A stretch of 44,693 bases of DNA from assembly GCA_028282405.1 (NCBI GenBank), contig JANQIA010000164.1:1-44693 (forward strand), read 5' to 3'. Both the position numbers and the translations under genes were made by a program. This stretch comes from Rhodovibrionaceae bacterium (lineage in GTDB: Bacteria; Pseudomonadota; Alphaproteobacteria; Kiloniellales; DSM-21159). The notes under the pieces were generated by a model. That model was not told where the DNA came from. It saw only the letters and a program-made list of their open reading frames with translations, and did no database searches. This document shows, in pieces, positions 8,504 to 17,097 of the stretch. How positions within the stretch are numbered: the first letter of the stretch is position 1; the number at the start of each line of letters is the position of its first letter.

Positions 8504-9772
8504 TCATTCGGCTGCTGCCCGCCGTTCGACGGCCGCGCTCGGGCGCTTGTGGAAGGCGCCATCTTTCATGATGGCCCGCAAGCGGTCGGCGTCTTGCAGG
8601 ATGGAGACGTCCTTGGACGGATCGCCGTCGACCAGCAGGAGGTCGGCGAGGTAGCCTTCCCGTAGCAGGCCGATCGCCTCGCCGAACAGCTCGCCGCTGT
8701 ACTGCGTCGCCGCCTGAATGGCTTCGAGCGGCGTGTAGTCGAGCAGCTTGACGAAGTGCTCCATGTCGCGCGCGTTGGTGCCGATCGGGTTCCAGGCGAA
8801 GCCGTAGTCTCCGCCGGGCAGCACGCGCACGCCGCGCTTCTTCAGCTCCTTCATGTTGCGGGCGCCGGTGTCCAGCTCGGCCGCAAAGAACTTCGCCACC
8901 GGATGGTTCTCGTCGATGCCGTAGTCGCGGCCTTCGCCGGTCGCGGTGACGTAGGCCATGCCGGCGGTGGGCGCGACGAAGATCTCGTCCTTCTTGGCCT
9001 CCATCATGTCCAGCGCCTCTTCGTCCGACAGGGTACAGTGATAGAGCACCTGGGCGCCGTACTTGAGGCTGAGCTTGACGCTCAAGGCCGAGCGCGCGTG
9101 GGCGGCGATCTTCTTGTCCCGCGAATGGCCGACCTCGCAGACCGCGGAGATCTCGGCTTCGTTCATCACCGTTTGCGCCGCGCGGGCGAAGGGGATGAAC
9201 TCGTCGCCCGAGGGATTCATCTTCAAGGTATCCACGCCCTCGCGCACCATCTCCCGCGCCGCGCGGCGGAACTCGTCGGCGCCGTCGCAACAGATGGCGA
9301 AGGTTTCCCGATGGATGTGGCGGCGGCGCACGTCGCCGAGGCCGCTGGTCGGCGTCAGCTCGGGGCTGGCGGCGCGCATGCGGGGACCGGGAATGTCGCC
9401 CGCGTCGATGGCGTTGCGGATCACCACGTCGAGACGCGGCTTGGCCGCGGCCGCGCTGAACAGGGCCGTGAAGCCCTGATCGAGCATCTTGCGCGCGTAC
9501 TTCATGGCCAGGAGCGTGTGCTCTTCCGGCGGAATGTCGCCCAGGCTTTCCAGGTCCGGCGTGTCGCAAAAGCTGATGTGGGCGTGCGGCTCGATCAAGC
9601 CCGGCATCAAGGTGGCGCCGCCGCCATCGACGACCTCGGCGCCGTCTGCGGCGATGCTGCCCTCCTTGGCCACGGTCTTGATGCGGTTGCCCTGGACCAG
9701 CAGGGAGCCGGCGAAAGGCTCGCTGCCGCTTCCGTCGATGATCCGGACGTTGGTGAAGAGCGTCCCCGGCAT
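8504..9772 (-). CDS. metal-dependent amidohydrolase family protein
   Basis: LMPGLIEPHAHISF, GVDTLKM, downstream His/Asp motifs (HARS, LPGGDYGF). Start chosen at MPGTLF, preceded by GGAGGA. Confidence 0.85.
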   Translation of the reverse strand: MPGTLFTNVRIIDGSGSEPFAGSLLVQGNRIKTVAKEGSIAADGAEVVDGGGATLMPGLIEPHAHISFCDTPDLESLGDIPPEEHTLLAMKYARKMLDQGFTALFSAAAAKPRLDVVIRNAIDAGDIPGPRMRAASPELTPTSGLGDVRRRHIHRETFAICCDGADEFRRAAREMVREGVDTLKMNPSGDEFIPFARAAQTVMNEAEISAVCEVGHSRDKKIAAHARSALSVKLSLKYGAQVLYHCTLSDEEALDMMEAKKDEIFVAPTAGMAYVTATGEGRDYGIDENHPVAKFFAAELDTGARNMKELKKRGVRVLPGGDYGFAWNPIGTNARDMEHFVKLLDYTPLEAIQAATQYSGELFGEAIGLLREGYLADLLLVDGDPSKDVSILQDADRLRAIMKDGAFHKRPSAAVERRAAAE

Positions 9773-9789
9773 GGGTTCCTCCAGCGGTC

Positions 9790-9809
9790 GTTTATTCAGT
9801 CCACTAAAC
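9790..9809. promoter_or_regulatory. degenerate GTTTAnt/ACTAAAC inverted repeat upstream of the amidohydrolase gene
   Basis: GTTTATTCAGTCCACTAAAC, sharing the ACTAAAC half-site with the ABC-side element at 9990-10006. Confidence 0.5.
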
Positions 9810-9976
9810 TTTTTCTTTTCCGGGGCTTGCCGCACTGCATCAATGAGTTTCCGCAGTGCAGCAATTATCCACCGACTGGCGCAGTCTAGCAGACATAATC
9901 TTGTCAGAAAACGCCTTCGAACGAGCCTGTTGTTTCATTTTTGGGTCTTCGTCCGTCTCTTGCCGATTGACAAAAG

Positions 9977-10006
9977 TTTAGTTCAGAAGTTTAGTATCAC
10001 TAAACC
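9977..10006. promoter_or_regulatory. operator candidate upstream of the ABC/DHA operon
   Basis: GTTTAGT (9977-9983) and perfect inverted repeat GTTTAGT-ATC-ACTAAAC (9990-10006). Confidence 0.65.
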
Positions 10007-10099
10007 AGCGGAGTTTTCCGGAGGGCCTCATGCTCCTGCTGGCGGCGCACAAGGCACGCGCCGGACAACTCTCCAACGGCCCGCACTAGGGAGGAGTTC

Positions 10100-11416
10100 A
10101 TGCGAAAAATTGGGACCTTTGTGGCGACGGCGTTGCTGGCCGCAGGCGCCGGCGCAGCGAACGCTCAGGATAAGGAGCTCACGCTCTGTTGGGCGGCGTG
10201 GGACCCGGCCAATGCGCTGGTCGAGCTGTCCAAGGACTTCACGGCGCAGACCGGTATCAAGATGAACTTCGAGTTCGTGCCTTGGACCAACTTTGCCGAC
10301 CGGATGCTCAACGAGCTCAACTCGGGCGGAAAGCTCTGCGATCTCATGATCGGGGACAGCCAGTGGATCGGCGGCGGCGCCACCTATGGCCACTACGTCA
10401 AGCTCAACGACTTCTTCGATGCCGAAGGCATCTCGATGGACGACTTCCTGCCGGCCACGGTCTACGCCTATTCGACCTGGCCGAAGGGAACCCCGAACTA
10501 CTACGCCTTGCCGGCGATGGGCGATGCCTTGGGCTGGGTCTATCGCAAGGACTGGTTCGAGCGTCCGGAGATCCGCGAGGCCTTCAAGGCAGAGTACGGG
10601 CGCGATCTCGAGGTGCCGACGACCTGGGTAGAGCTGAAGGAGATCGCCGAGTTCTTCCAGGGTCGCGAGATCGACGGCGAGACCCGCTACGGCGCTGCGA
10701 TCTACACCGAGCGCGGCTCCGAGGGCATCACCATGGGCGTCACGGCAGCGCTCTATCCCTGGGGCTTCAAGTACGTGAACACGCCGGGTGAGTACGACAT
10801 GGAGGGCGCGGTCAACTCGCCGGAAGCGGTCGAGGCGCTGGAGTTCTACAAGTCGCTCTACGACTGCTGCACCCCGCCGGGGCATTCCGACGCCTACATG
10901 GTGGCCAACCTCGACGCCTATAAGTCCGGCCAGGTCGCCATGCAGATGAACTGGTTCGCCTTCTTCCCGGGCATCGCCAAGGACGAGGTGGTGGGCGGCG
11001 ACGTCTCCGGCTTCTTCGTCAACCCGGGCCAGAACATCGAGGCCTCGACCCTCGGCGGGCAGGGTATTTCGGTTGTGGCCTACTCCGACAAGCAGGCCGA
11101 GGCGTTGGAGTACATCAAGTGGTTCGCCCAGCCCGACGTCCAGGCCAAGTGGTGGGAGCTCGGCGGCTATGCCGTTCATGTGGACGTGGCCGGTGCGCCC
11201 GACTTCCCGGACTCGACGCCCTTCGCCGGCGAGTTTCTCAAGGCCATGGATGGCGTCCAGGACTTTTGGCAGGAGCCGATCTATGCCGAGCTGATGCTCG
11301 CCATGCAGAAGCGCATCCATGATTACGTGGTGGCCGGCGACGGCACCGCGAAGGAGGCCCTCGACAAGCTGATCGAGGACTGGACGATCTCCTTCGAAGA
11401 CGACGGTAAGCTGTAG
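10100..11416 (+). CDS. ABC transporter sugar/polyol-binding protein (extracellular solute-binding family 1)
   Basis: Signal peptide MRKIGTFVATALLAAGAGAANAQ, then SBP-like sequence with repeated YxW and WWELGGYAVHVD. Confidence 0.9.
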   Translation: MRKIGTFVATALLAAGAGAANAQDKELTLCWAAWDPANALVELSKDFTAQTGIKMNFEFVPWTNFADRMLNELNSGGKLCDLMIGDSQWIGGGATYGHYVKLNDFFDAEGISMDDFLPATVYAYSTWPKGTPNYYALPAMGDALGWVYRKDWFERPEIREAFKAEYGRDLEVPTTWVELKEIAEFFQGREIDGETRYGAAIYTERGSEGITMGVTAALYPWGFKYVNTPGEYDMEGAVNSPEAVEALEFYKSLYDCCTPPGHSDAYMVANLDAYKSGQVAMQMNWFAFFPGIAKDEVVGGDVSGFFVNPGQNIEASTLGGQGISVVAYSDKQAEALEYIKWFAQPDVQAKWWELGGYAVHVDVAGAPDFPDSTPFAGEFLKAMDGVQDFWQEPIYAELMLAMQKRIHDYVVAGDGTAKEALDKLIEDWTISFEDDGKL

Positions 11417-11429
11417 GAACCGTCTTGCG

Positions 11430-11475
11430 GCGGCCGGTGCCAAGGTGCCTTGCCCCAGGCGCCGGCCGCTTTCTT
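11430..11475 (+). terminator. intercistronic stem-loop after the ABC binding-protein gene
   Basis: GCGGCCGGTGCC (11430-11441) / GGCGCCGGCCGC (11458-11469), a 12-bp stem with one G-U wobble, followed by TTTCTT. Confidence 0.65.
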
Positions 11476-11542
11476 CTATCGACACCACGCAATCCGCTGA
11501 CGCGCGGGCGTGGTAGGCTGAGCGATCGCTAGGAACCACGCG

Positions 11543-12493
11543 ATGTCGGGCGGAGCTATGGAATCGGTGGCGGATGCGGCGGCACGGGCCACGCCGAAGC
11601 GGATGGCCGGCCGGCTGCGCGGCCTTTCCGACCGCGCCATCGCCTGGCTGTTCATCTCTCCGACCATCGTCTTGCTGCTGGCGATCAACATCTTCCCGCT
11701 GCTCTGGACCGTCTATCTCTCCTTCACCAACTACCGCGCCAATCAGCCCGGCCGCGAGGTGAAGTGGATCGGTACCCGCAACTACGAGCGCTTGCTGGGC
11801 AGCGAGGACGTCTGGGGCTACATGCAGGCGACGGCCCACTTCCTCGTCTGGACCATGGTGCTGCAGGTGGTGATCGGGCTCGGGCTCGCGCTGCTGATCA
11901 ACCGCGGCTTCCGCACCTCCGGCTTCTGGACCACGGTCATCCTCATTCCCATGATGTTGTCGCCGGCGGTGGTGGGCACCTTTTGGACCTACCTCTACCA
12001 GCCGCAGACCGGCATCTTCAGCTACATCATCAACACCTTCGCCGAAGTTGGCGCGCTCAACATGATCGGCTCGGTGTCGCTGGCGCCCTGGGCCATCGTG
12101 ATCGTCGACACCTGGATGTGGACCCCCTACATCATGCTGCTCTGCCTGGCCGGGCTGCGCTCCATCCCGCCCTATCTCTACGAGGCGGCGGAGATCGACC
12201 GGGCCAACGCGCTGCAGAAGTTCTGGTACATCACGCTGCCGCGCATCCTGCCCTTCCTGATGCTGGCGGTGCTGTTCCGCGGCATCGAGAACTTCAAGAT
12301 GTTCGACATGGTTGTGGAGCTGACCTCGGGCGGGCCCGGCTCGACCACCGAGCTCGCCTCCATCAACCTGAAGCGCGAAGCCTTCGAGAAGTGGCGAACC
12401 GGCTATGCCTCGGCCTTCGCCGTGATCCTCTTCGTCACCGTGTTCGGCCTCGCCAGTATCTACGTCAAAGCGCTCAACAGGGTGCGGTCATGA
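11543..12493 (+). CDS. ABC transporter permease (MalF/UgpA type)
   Basis: LFISPTIVLLLAINIFPLLWTVYLSFTNY; EAAEIDRANALQKFWYITLPRILPF (EAA loop). Confidence 0.92.
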   Translation: MSGGAMESVADAAARATPKRMAGRLRGLSDRAIAWLFISPTIVLLLAINIFPLLWTVYLSFTNYRANQPGREVKWIGTRNYERLLGSEDVWGYMQATAHFLVWTMVLQVVIGLGLALLINRGFRTSGFWTTVILIPMMLSPAVVGTFWTYLYQPQTGIFSYIINTFAEVGALNMIGSVSLAPWAIVIVDTWMWTPYIMLLCLAGLRSIPPYLYEAAEIDRANALQKFWYITLPRILPFLMLAVLFRGIENFKMFDMVVELTSGGPGSTTELASINLKREAFEKWRTGYASAFAVILFVTVFGLASIYVKALNRVRS

Positions 12494-13443
12494 GCGCGCG
12501 CAGCACCGCCTATTCCGTCGGCGAAAGCAGCACGCGGACCAAGTGGATCGCCGCCGTGCTGGTGATCGGCTATGCCCTGGTCGCCATGATCCCGCTGGTC
12601 TGGATCGGCATGACCGGCTTCAAGTCGCCGCCGGACTCCATCGCCTATCCGCCCAAGGTCTTCTTCGAGCCGACCCTGGAAGGCTATGTCAATCTCTTCA
12701 CCACCCGCTCGCGCCAGACCGACGAGTACATCGAGAGCCTGGGGCCGCCGCAGACCTGGTACGACGAGCTGGTGCGCGAGCGAAACATGGTCATCACCGG
12801 CCCCTCGCGTTTTGCCGACCGCTACAAGAACTCCATCGTCATCGGCTTCGGCTCGACCTTCCTCGCGGTCTTCCTCGGGACCTTGGCGGCCTATGGCTTT
12901 TCCCGCTTCAAGGTGCCGCTGAAGGACGACCTGCTGTTCTTCATCCTCTCGACGCGGATGATGCCGCCGATCGCCGTCGCCATTCCGATCTTCCTGATGT
13001 ACCGGGAGCTTGGGCTGTCGGACACAGCGCTCGGCATGATCCTGCTCTATACGGCGGTCAACCTCTCGCTGGCCGTGTGGCTGCTCAAGGGCTTCGTCGA
13101 CGAGATCCCGCGTGAGTATGAGGAGGCCGCGGTGGTCGACGGCTACACGCGCTTCCAAGCCTTCTACAAGGTGGTGCTGCCGCAGATGCGCTCCGGCATC
13201 GCCGCGACCGCCATCTTCTGCCTGATCTTTGCCTGGAACGAGTATGCCTTCGCCCTGCTGCTGACCAGCGGCGAAGCGCAGACCGCACCCCCCTTCATCC
13301 CGATCATCATCGGCGAGGGCGGGCTCGACTGGCCGGCCGTTGCGGCGGGCACCACCGTGTTCCTGCTGCCGGTCGTGATCTTCACCGTGCTGCTGCGCAA
13401 CCAGCTCCTGCGCGGCATCACCTTCGGAGCCATCCGCAAATGA
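12490..13443 (+). CDS. ABC transporter permease (MalG/UgpE type)
   Basis: EEAAVVDGYTRFQAFYKVVLPQMRSGIAATAIF EAA loop; 4-nt overlap with the preceding permease. Confidence 0.92.
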   Translation: MSARSTAYSVGESSTRTKWIAAVLVIGYALVAMIPLVWIGMTGFKSPPDSIAYPPKVFFEPTLEGYVNLFTTRSRQTDEYIESLGPPQTWYDELVRERNMVITGPSRFADRYKNSIVIGFGSTFLAVFLGTLAAYGFSRFKVPLKDDLLFFILSTRMMPPIAVAIPIFLMYRELGLSDTALGMILLYTAVNLSLAVWLLKGFVDEIPREYEEAAVVDGYTRFQAFYKVVLPQMRSGIAATAIFCLIFAWNEYAFALLLTSGEAQTAPPFIPIIIGEGGLDWPAVAAGTTVFLLPVVIFTVLLRNQLLRGITFGAIRK

Positions 13444-13658
13444 GCGCCCCGGGAACAGGTACGCTACAGAAAACCAAGGGCAGAGGGCTCGCCCGCTGGT
13501 TCCGGCGCGGCCCCTGGGAGAACGTTGCGAGCGTCCTCATCGCGCTCGGGATCTTTATGCTGATGCAGCCCTTTTCCGAATGGCTCTACGGCTGGTCCTT
13601 CGCCGTCATCCTGACCGGCACCATCGGTTTCGTCATCGTCAGCCACTTTCCGGAGTAG
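13440..13658 (+). CDS. small two-TM protein of unknown function in the ABC operon
   Basis: 72 aa, two hydrophobic segments (VASVLIALGIFMLMQPFSEWL, SFAVILTGTIGFVIVSHF). Starts in a 4-nt overlap with the permease stop. Confidence 0.75.
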   Translation: MSAPGTGTLQKTKGRGLARWFRRGPWENVASVLIALGIFMLMQPFSEWLYGWSFAVILTGTIGFVIVSHFPE

Positions 13659-13664
13659 GACGGC

Positions 13665-14762
13665 ATGGCGGAGATCAGGGTCGATAGCCTGAAGAAGAAC
13701 TTCGACGATTTCGTCGCGGTCCAGGATTCGAGCTTCACCGTCGAGGACGGCGAGTTCTTCGTCATGCTCGGCCCCTCCGGCTGCGGTAAGACGACGACCT
13801 TGCGCATGATCGCCGGTCTCGAGATGCCGACCGAGGGGAAGATCCTGCTCGACGGCGAGGACGTGACCTACAACCGTGGCTCCGAGCGCGACATCGCCTT
13901 CGTCTTCCAGCTCTTCGCGCTCTATCCGCATATGAGCGTGCGGCGGAACATTTCCTTCCCGTTGCGCATTGCCGGGATGCCGCGCCGCGAGGTGCGCGAG
14001 CGGACCGAAGAGGTCGCGCGCCTGCTGCAGATCGAGCATCTGCTCGACCGCGGGGTCGGTGGGCTGGCCGCCGGCGACCGTCAGCGGGTCGCGCTGGGCC
14101 GCGCCATCGTGCGCCGTGCCAAGGCCTTCCTGATGGACGAGCCCTTAGGTGCGCTCGACGCGGAGTTCCGCGACCGCATGTGCGAGGAGCTGCGTCTGCT
14201 GCACAACCGCATCGGCGCGACCACGGTCTATGTCACGCACGACCAGATCGAGGCCATGTCGATGGCCGATCGCATCTGCATCATGAACCAGGGCGAGGTG
14301 CTGCAGATCGGTCCACCGCTCGAGGTCTATGAGCGGCCTGCGACCAAGTTCGTTGCCGGCTTTATCGGAAGCCCGGCAATGAACTTCTTGAGAGCCATGG
14401 GCAAGTTGCCCGCCGGTGCCACGGAAGTCGGCATCAACGGCGCCACGGTGGCGATGCCGGAAACGCGCGAGCCGCTGACGGCCGATGAAGCGGTGCTCGG
14501 CGCACGGCCCGAGCACATCCGGATCTCCGAAGACGGGCCGTTGCGCGGCCGCGTTTTCGGCGTCGAGTACATGGGCGCGCGACAGCTGGTCACGGTCGAC
14601 ACCGAGGCCGGGCGCCTAAGGGTGCGGGCGCCCAACACGGTCAAGGTCGGCTATGGCGAGACCGTCGGCCTGACCTTCGACGCTGAACGGGTCGTGCTCT
14701 TCGATCCCGAAAGCGACCGGGCCGTCGCCAGCACCTTGTTCGAAGAGGCCGGCCATGGCTGA
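13665..14762 (+). CDS. ABC transporter ATP-binding protein (MalK/UgpC type) with degenerate signature motif
   Basis: Walker A GPSGCGKTT, FVFQLFALYPHMSV, Walker B LMDEPLGALDAE, VTHDQ. The signature position reads LAAGDRQRVALGRA. Confidence 0.93.
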   Translation: MAEIRVDSLKKNFDDFVAVQDSSFTVEDGEFFVMLGPSGCGKTTTLRMIAGLEMPTEGKILLDGEDVTYNRGSERDIAFVFQLFALYPHMSVRRNISFPLRIAGMPRREVRERTEEVARLLQIEHLLDRGVGGLAAGDRQRVALGRAIVRRAKAFLMDEPLGALDAEFRDRMCEELRLLHNRIGATTVYVTHDQIEAMSMADRICIMNQGEVLQIGPPLEVYERPATKFVAGFIGSPAMNFLRAMGKLPAGATEVGINGATVAMPETREPLTADEAVLGARPEHIRISEDGPLRGRVFGVEYMGARQLVTVDTEAGRLRVRAPNTVKVGYGETVGLTFDAERVVLFDPESDRAVASTLFEEAGHG

Positions 14763-15801
14763 GGCGGCTCTGAGGGAGGTGACCAAGCGCTTCGGTGAGA
14801 CCGTTGCGGTCTCTGACGTTTCGCTCGAGGTGAGCGACGGCGAGTTCGTCGTGCTGCTGGGGCCGACCGGGGCCGGTAAGACCACCACGCTGCGGCTGTT
14901 CGCCGGGCTTGAGCAGCCCGAAGAGGGCGTGGTCGAGATCGCTGGCCACGATGTCACGCATCTTGCCCCGGCGCAGCGCGACATCGCCTTCGTCTTTCAG
15001 CAGTACTCGCTCTATCCGCACTATACCGTCTTCGAGAACCTGGCCTTTCCGCTGAAGGCGCCGGGTCGGCGGCTCTCCTCTGCGGCGATCAAGAAGCGGG
15101 TGACCGAGATCGCCGAGATGCTGCGCATCGAGAGCAAGCTCAAGAACCGCGCGACCGAGCTCTCCGGCGGCGAGATGCAGCGAGTTTCCATCGGCCGTGC
15201 GCTGGTGCGCGAGCCGAGCCTCTTCCTGATGGATGAGCCGCTGTCCTCGCTCGACGCCAAGCTGCGTGAAGACCTGCGCGTCGAGCTGAAACGCATCCAG
15301 CGGGAGCTGGGAGCCACCATCGTCTACGTCACCCATGATCAGCTCGAAGCTATGACCCTGGCCGATCGCATCGGCGTGCTGGCCGAAGGCACCCTGGTGC
15401 AACTCGATGCCCCGCGGGAGATCTACGAACGACCGGCCAACATCTATGCGGCCCAAAGGCTCGGCAGCCCGCAGATCAACTTGCTGGGACGTGGCGCCCT
15501 GGCTATCCAAGGCGCGCCGGACGGCGCCAAGGCCATCGGTGTGCGGCCCGAAGACGTGGTGATCAACGGCGGGGGCGTGGACGCCAGGGTCTTGACCATC
15601 GAGCATCTCGGGGTCGAGTCCATCGCCTTGCTGGACGTCGCCGGCAGCCAGGTCCATGCCCTCTTGGGCGCGCGCACCCGCCTCCGCGAAGGTGAGGAGG
15701 TGATGGCCTCCGTGCGGCCTGGCGCGGCGCTCTTCTTCGACGGGGCGGAACGGCGTCTGGACGGTGCGGTGAGCAGGGGGGAGGTAGCCCATGAAGACTG
15801 A
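14755..15801 (+). CDS. ABC transporter ATP-binding protein (MalK/UgpC type)
   Basis: Walker A GPTGAGKTT, canonical signature LSGGEMQRVSIGRA, LMDEPLSSLDAK, VTHDQ. Confidence 0.93.
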   Translation: MAEAALREVTKRFGETVAVSDVSLEVSDGEFVVLLGPTGAGKTTTLRLFAGLEQPEEGVVEIAGHDVTHLAPAQRDIAFVFQQYSLYPHYTVFENLAFPLKAPGRRLSSAAIKKRVTEIAEMLRIESKLKNRATELSGGEMQRVSIGRALVREPSLFLMDEPLSSLDAKLREDLRVELKRIQRELGATIVYVTHDQLEAMTLADRIGVLAEGTLVQLDAPREIYERPANIYAAQRLGSPQINLLGRGALAIQGAPDGAKAIGVRPEDVVINGGGVDARVLTIEHLGVESIALLDVAGSQVHALLGARTRLREGEEVMASVRPGAALFFDGAERRLDGAVSRGEVAHED

Positions 15802-16402
15802 ATTCTTGCGGGCGGTGATTGACCGCGCGGCCGAGACCATGCGCGCGCACAGCCCGGAGCTGACCGAGCTGGATCAGGCCATCGGCGACGGCGATCACGG
15901 CACTAACATGCAGCGGGGCTTCAACGCCATCGAGGCGGCGGCGGACGAGATTTCGGCCCTCGACTTCGGCCCCGCCCTGCAGAAGGCGGGCATGACCCTG
16001 GTCACCACGGTCGGCGGCGCCTCCGGGCCGCTCTATGGCTCGCTCCTGATGTCCATGGGCAAGGCGGCCGCCAACAAACCGACCGACCGGGCAAGCTTTG
16101 CCGCCGTGTTCTCCGAAGGCGTCGAGGCGGTGAAGCGTCGCGGAAAATCGGATGTCGGCGCCAAGACCATGCTGGACGTTCTGGTGCCGGTCCTTCATGC
16201 GCTGCAGGAGGATGGCGGCGATGCCGTCGTGGCGGCGCGGCAGGCTGCCGACGAAGGGCTGGAGTCGACTCGTACCATGCTGGCCACCAAGGGGCGCGCG
16301 TCCTTTCTGGGCGAGCGCTCGGTCGGCCATCTCGACCCGGGGGCTCGGTCCTCGGCGCTTCTGGTCCATGTCGTCTGCGATCTCATCGAGGAGAGCCAAT
16401 GA
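15791..16402 (+). CDS. dhaL: dihydroxyacetone kinase subunit DhaL
   Basis: LDQAIGDGDHGTNMQRGF, GGASGPLYGSLLMSMGKA, KTMLDVLVP. Confidence 0.93.
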   Translation: MKTEFLRAVIDRAAETMRAHSPELTELDQAIGDGDHGTNMQRGFNAIEAAADEISALDFGPALQKAGMTLVTTVGGASGPLYGSLLMSMGKAAANKPTDRASFAAVFSEGVEAVKRRGKSDVGAKTMLDVLVPVLHALQEDGGDAVVAARQAADEGLESTRTMLATKGRASFLGERSVGHLDPGARSSALLVHVVCDLIEESQ

Positions 16403-16788
16403 GCGAGTCCGTCTCCATAGTGATTGTCTCTCACTCGCCCCAGGTCGCACGCGGCGCCGCCGACATGGTGCGCGAGATGGTCGGTGAAGAGGTCCAGGTC
16501 GCCCACTGCGGCGGCAATCCTGCCGGTGGCCTGGGCACCGACGTCATGGCGATCAAGAGCGCGATCGAGTCGGTCTACAGTCAGAAGGGCGTCGCCATTC
16601 TGGTCGATCTCGGTGGCGCGGAAACCAACAGCGAAATGGCCGTCGAGATGCTGCCCGCCGAGATGGGCGAGCGGGTGGTGATCTGCAACGCACCCATTGT
16701 CGAAGGCGCAGTCATGGCCGCTACGGAAGCGGCTGGTGGTGCCCCCTTGGAGGCGGTGAAGGCGACCGCGGAGGAGTTCCTGTCATGA
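16399..16788 (+). CDS. dhaM: DHA kinase phosphotransferase subunit DhaM, EIIA domain only
   Basis: VSIVIVSHSPQVARGAADM (phospho-His in SHS); ILVDLGGAETNSEMAVEML. 129 aa with no HPr/EI fusion. Confidence 0.9.
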   Translation: MSESVSIVIVSHSPQVARGAADMVREMVGEEVQVAHCGGNPAGGLGTDVMAIKSAIESVYSQKGVAILVDLGGAETNSEMAVEMLPAEMGERVVICNAPIVEGAVMAATEAAGGAPLEAVKATAEEFLS

Positions 16789-17081
16789 GTGGTTTGGTGA
16801 AAGAGGCCGGCTATGTGCACGGCGCCGCCGTGATCCAGGACCCGACCGGCCTGCATGCGCGCCCGGCGGTCAAGCTGACCAAGAGCGCCAAGCGCCACGG
16901 GGCGGAGGTGGAGGTGCGCGCGGGCGAGGCGGGGAACTGGGTCAACGCCAAGTCGCCCAATGCCGTGATGAAGCTGAAGGCCGGGCACGGTGAAGAGCTG
17001 CAGTTCCGCGCGCGGGGCGAGGACGCCGAAGCCGCCGTCGCCCAGATGGTGGCGCTGGTCGAGCGGGATTTCCAGGAGTGA
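16785..17081 (+). CDS. HPr-family phosphocarrier protein
   Basis: IQDPTGLHARPAVKLTKSAKRHGAEVEVRAG...VNAKSPNAVMKLKAGHGEEL, His in GLHARPA. Confidence 0.93.
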   Translation: MSGLVKEAGYVHGAAVIQDPTGLHARPAVKLTKSAKRHGAEVEVRAGEAGNWVNAKSPNAVMKLKAGHGEELQFRARGEDAEAAVAQMVALVERDFQE

Positions 17082-17097
17082 TTGGACGCATCGAGCC

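Noticed and set aside
10028-11839. 603-aa minus-strand ORF opposite the SBP gene
   Set aside because: Antisense artefact; the plus strand encodes a clear signal-peptide-bearing SBP.
14641-15840. 399-aa minus-strand ORF opposite the second ATPase
   Set aside because: Antisense shadow of an ATPase with all canonical motifs.
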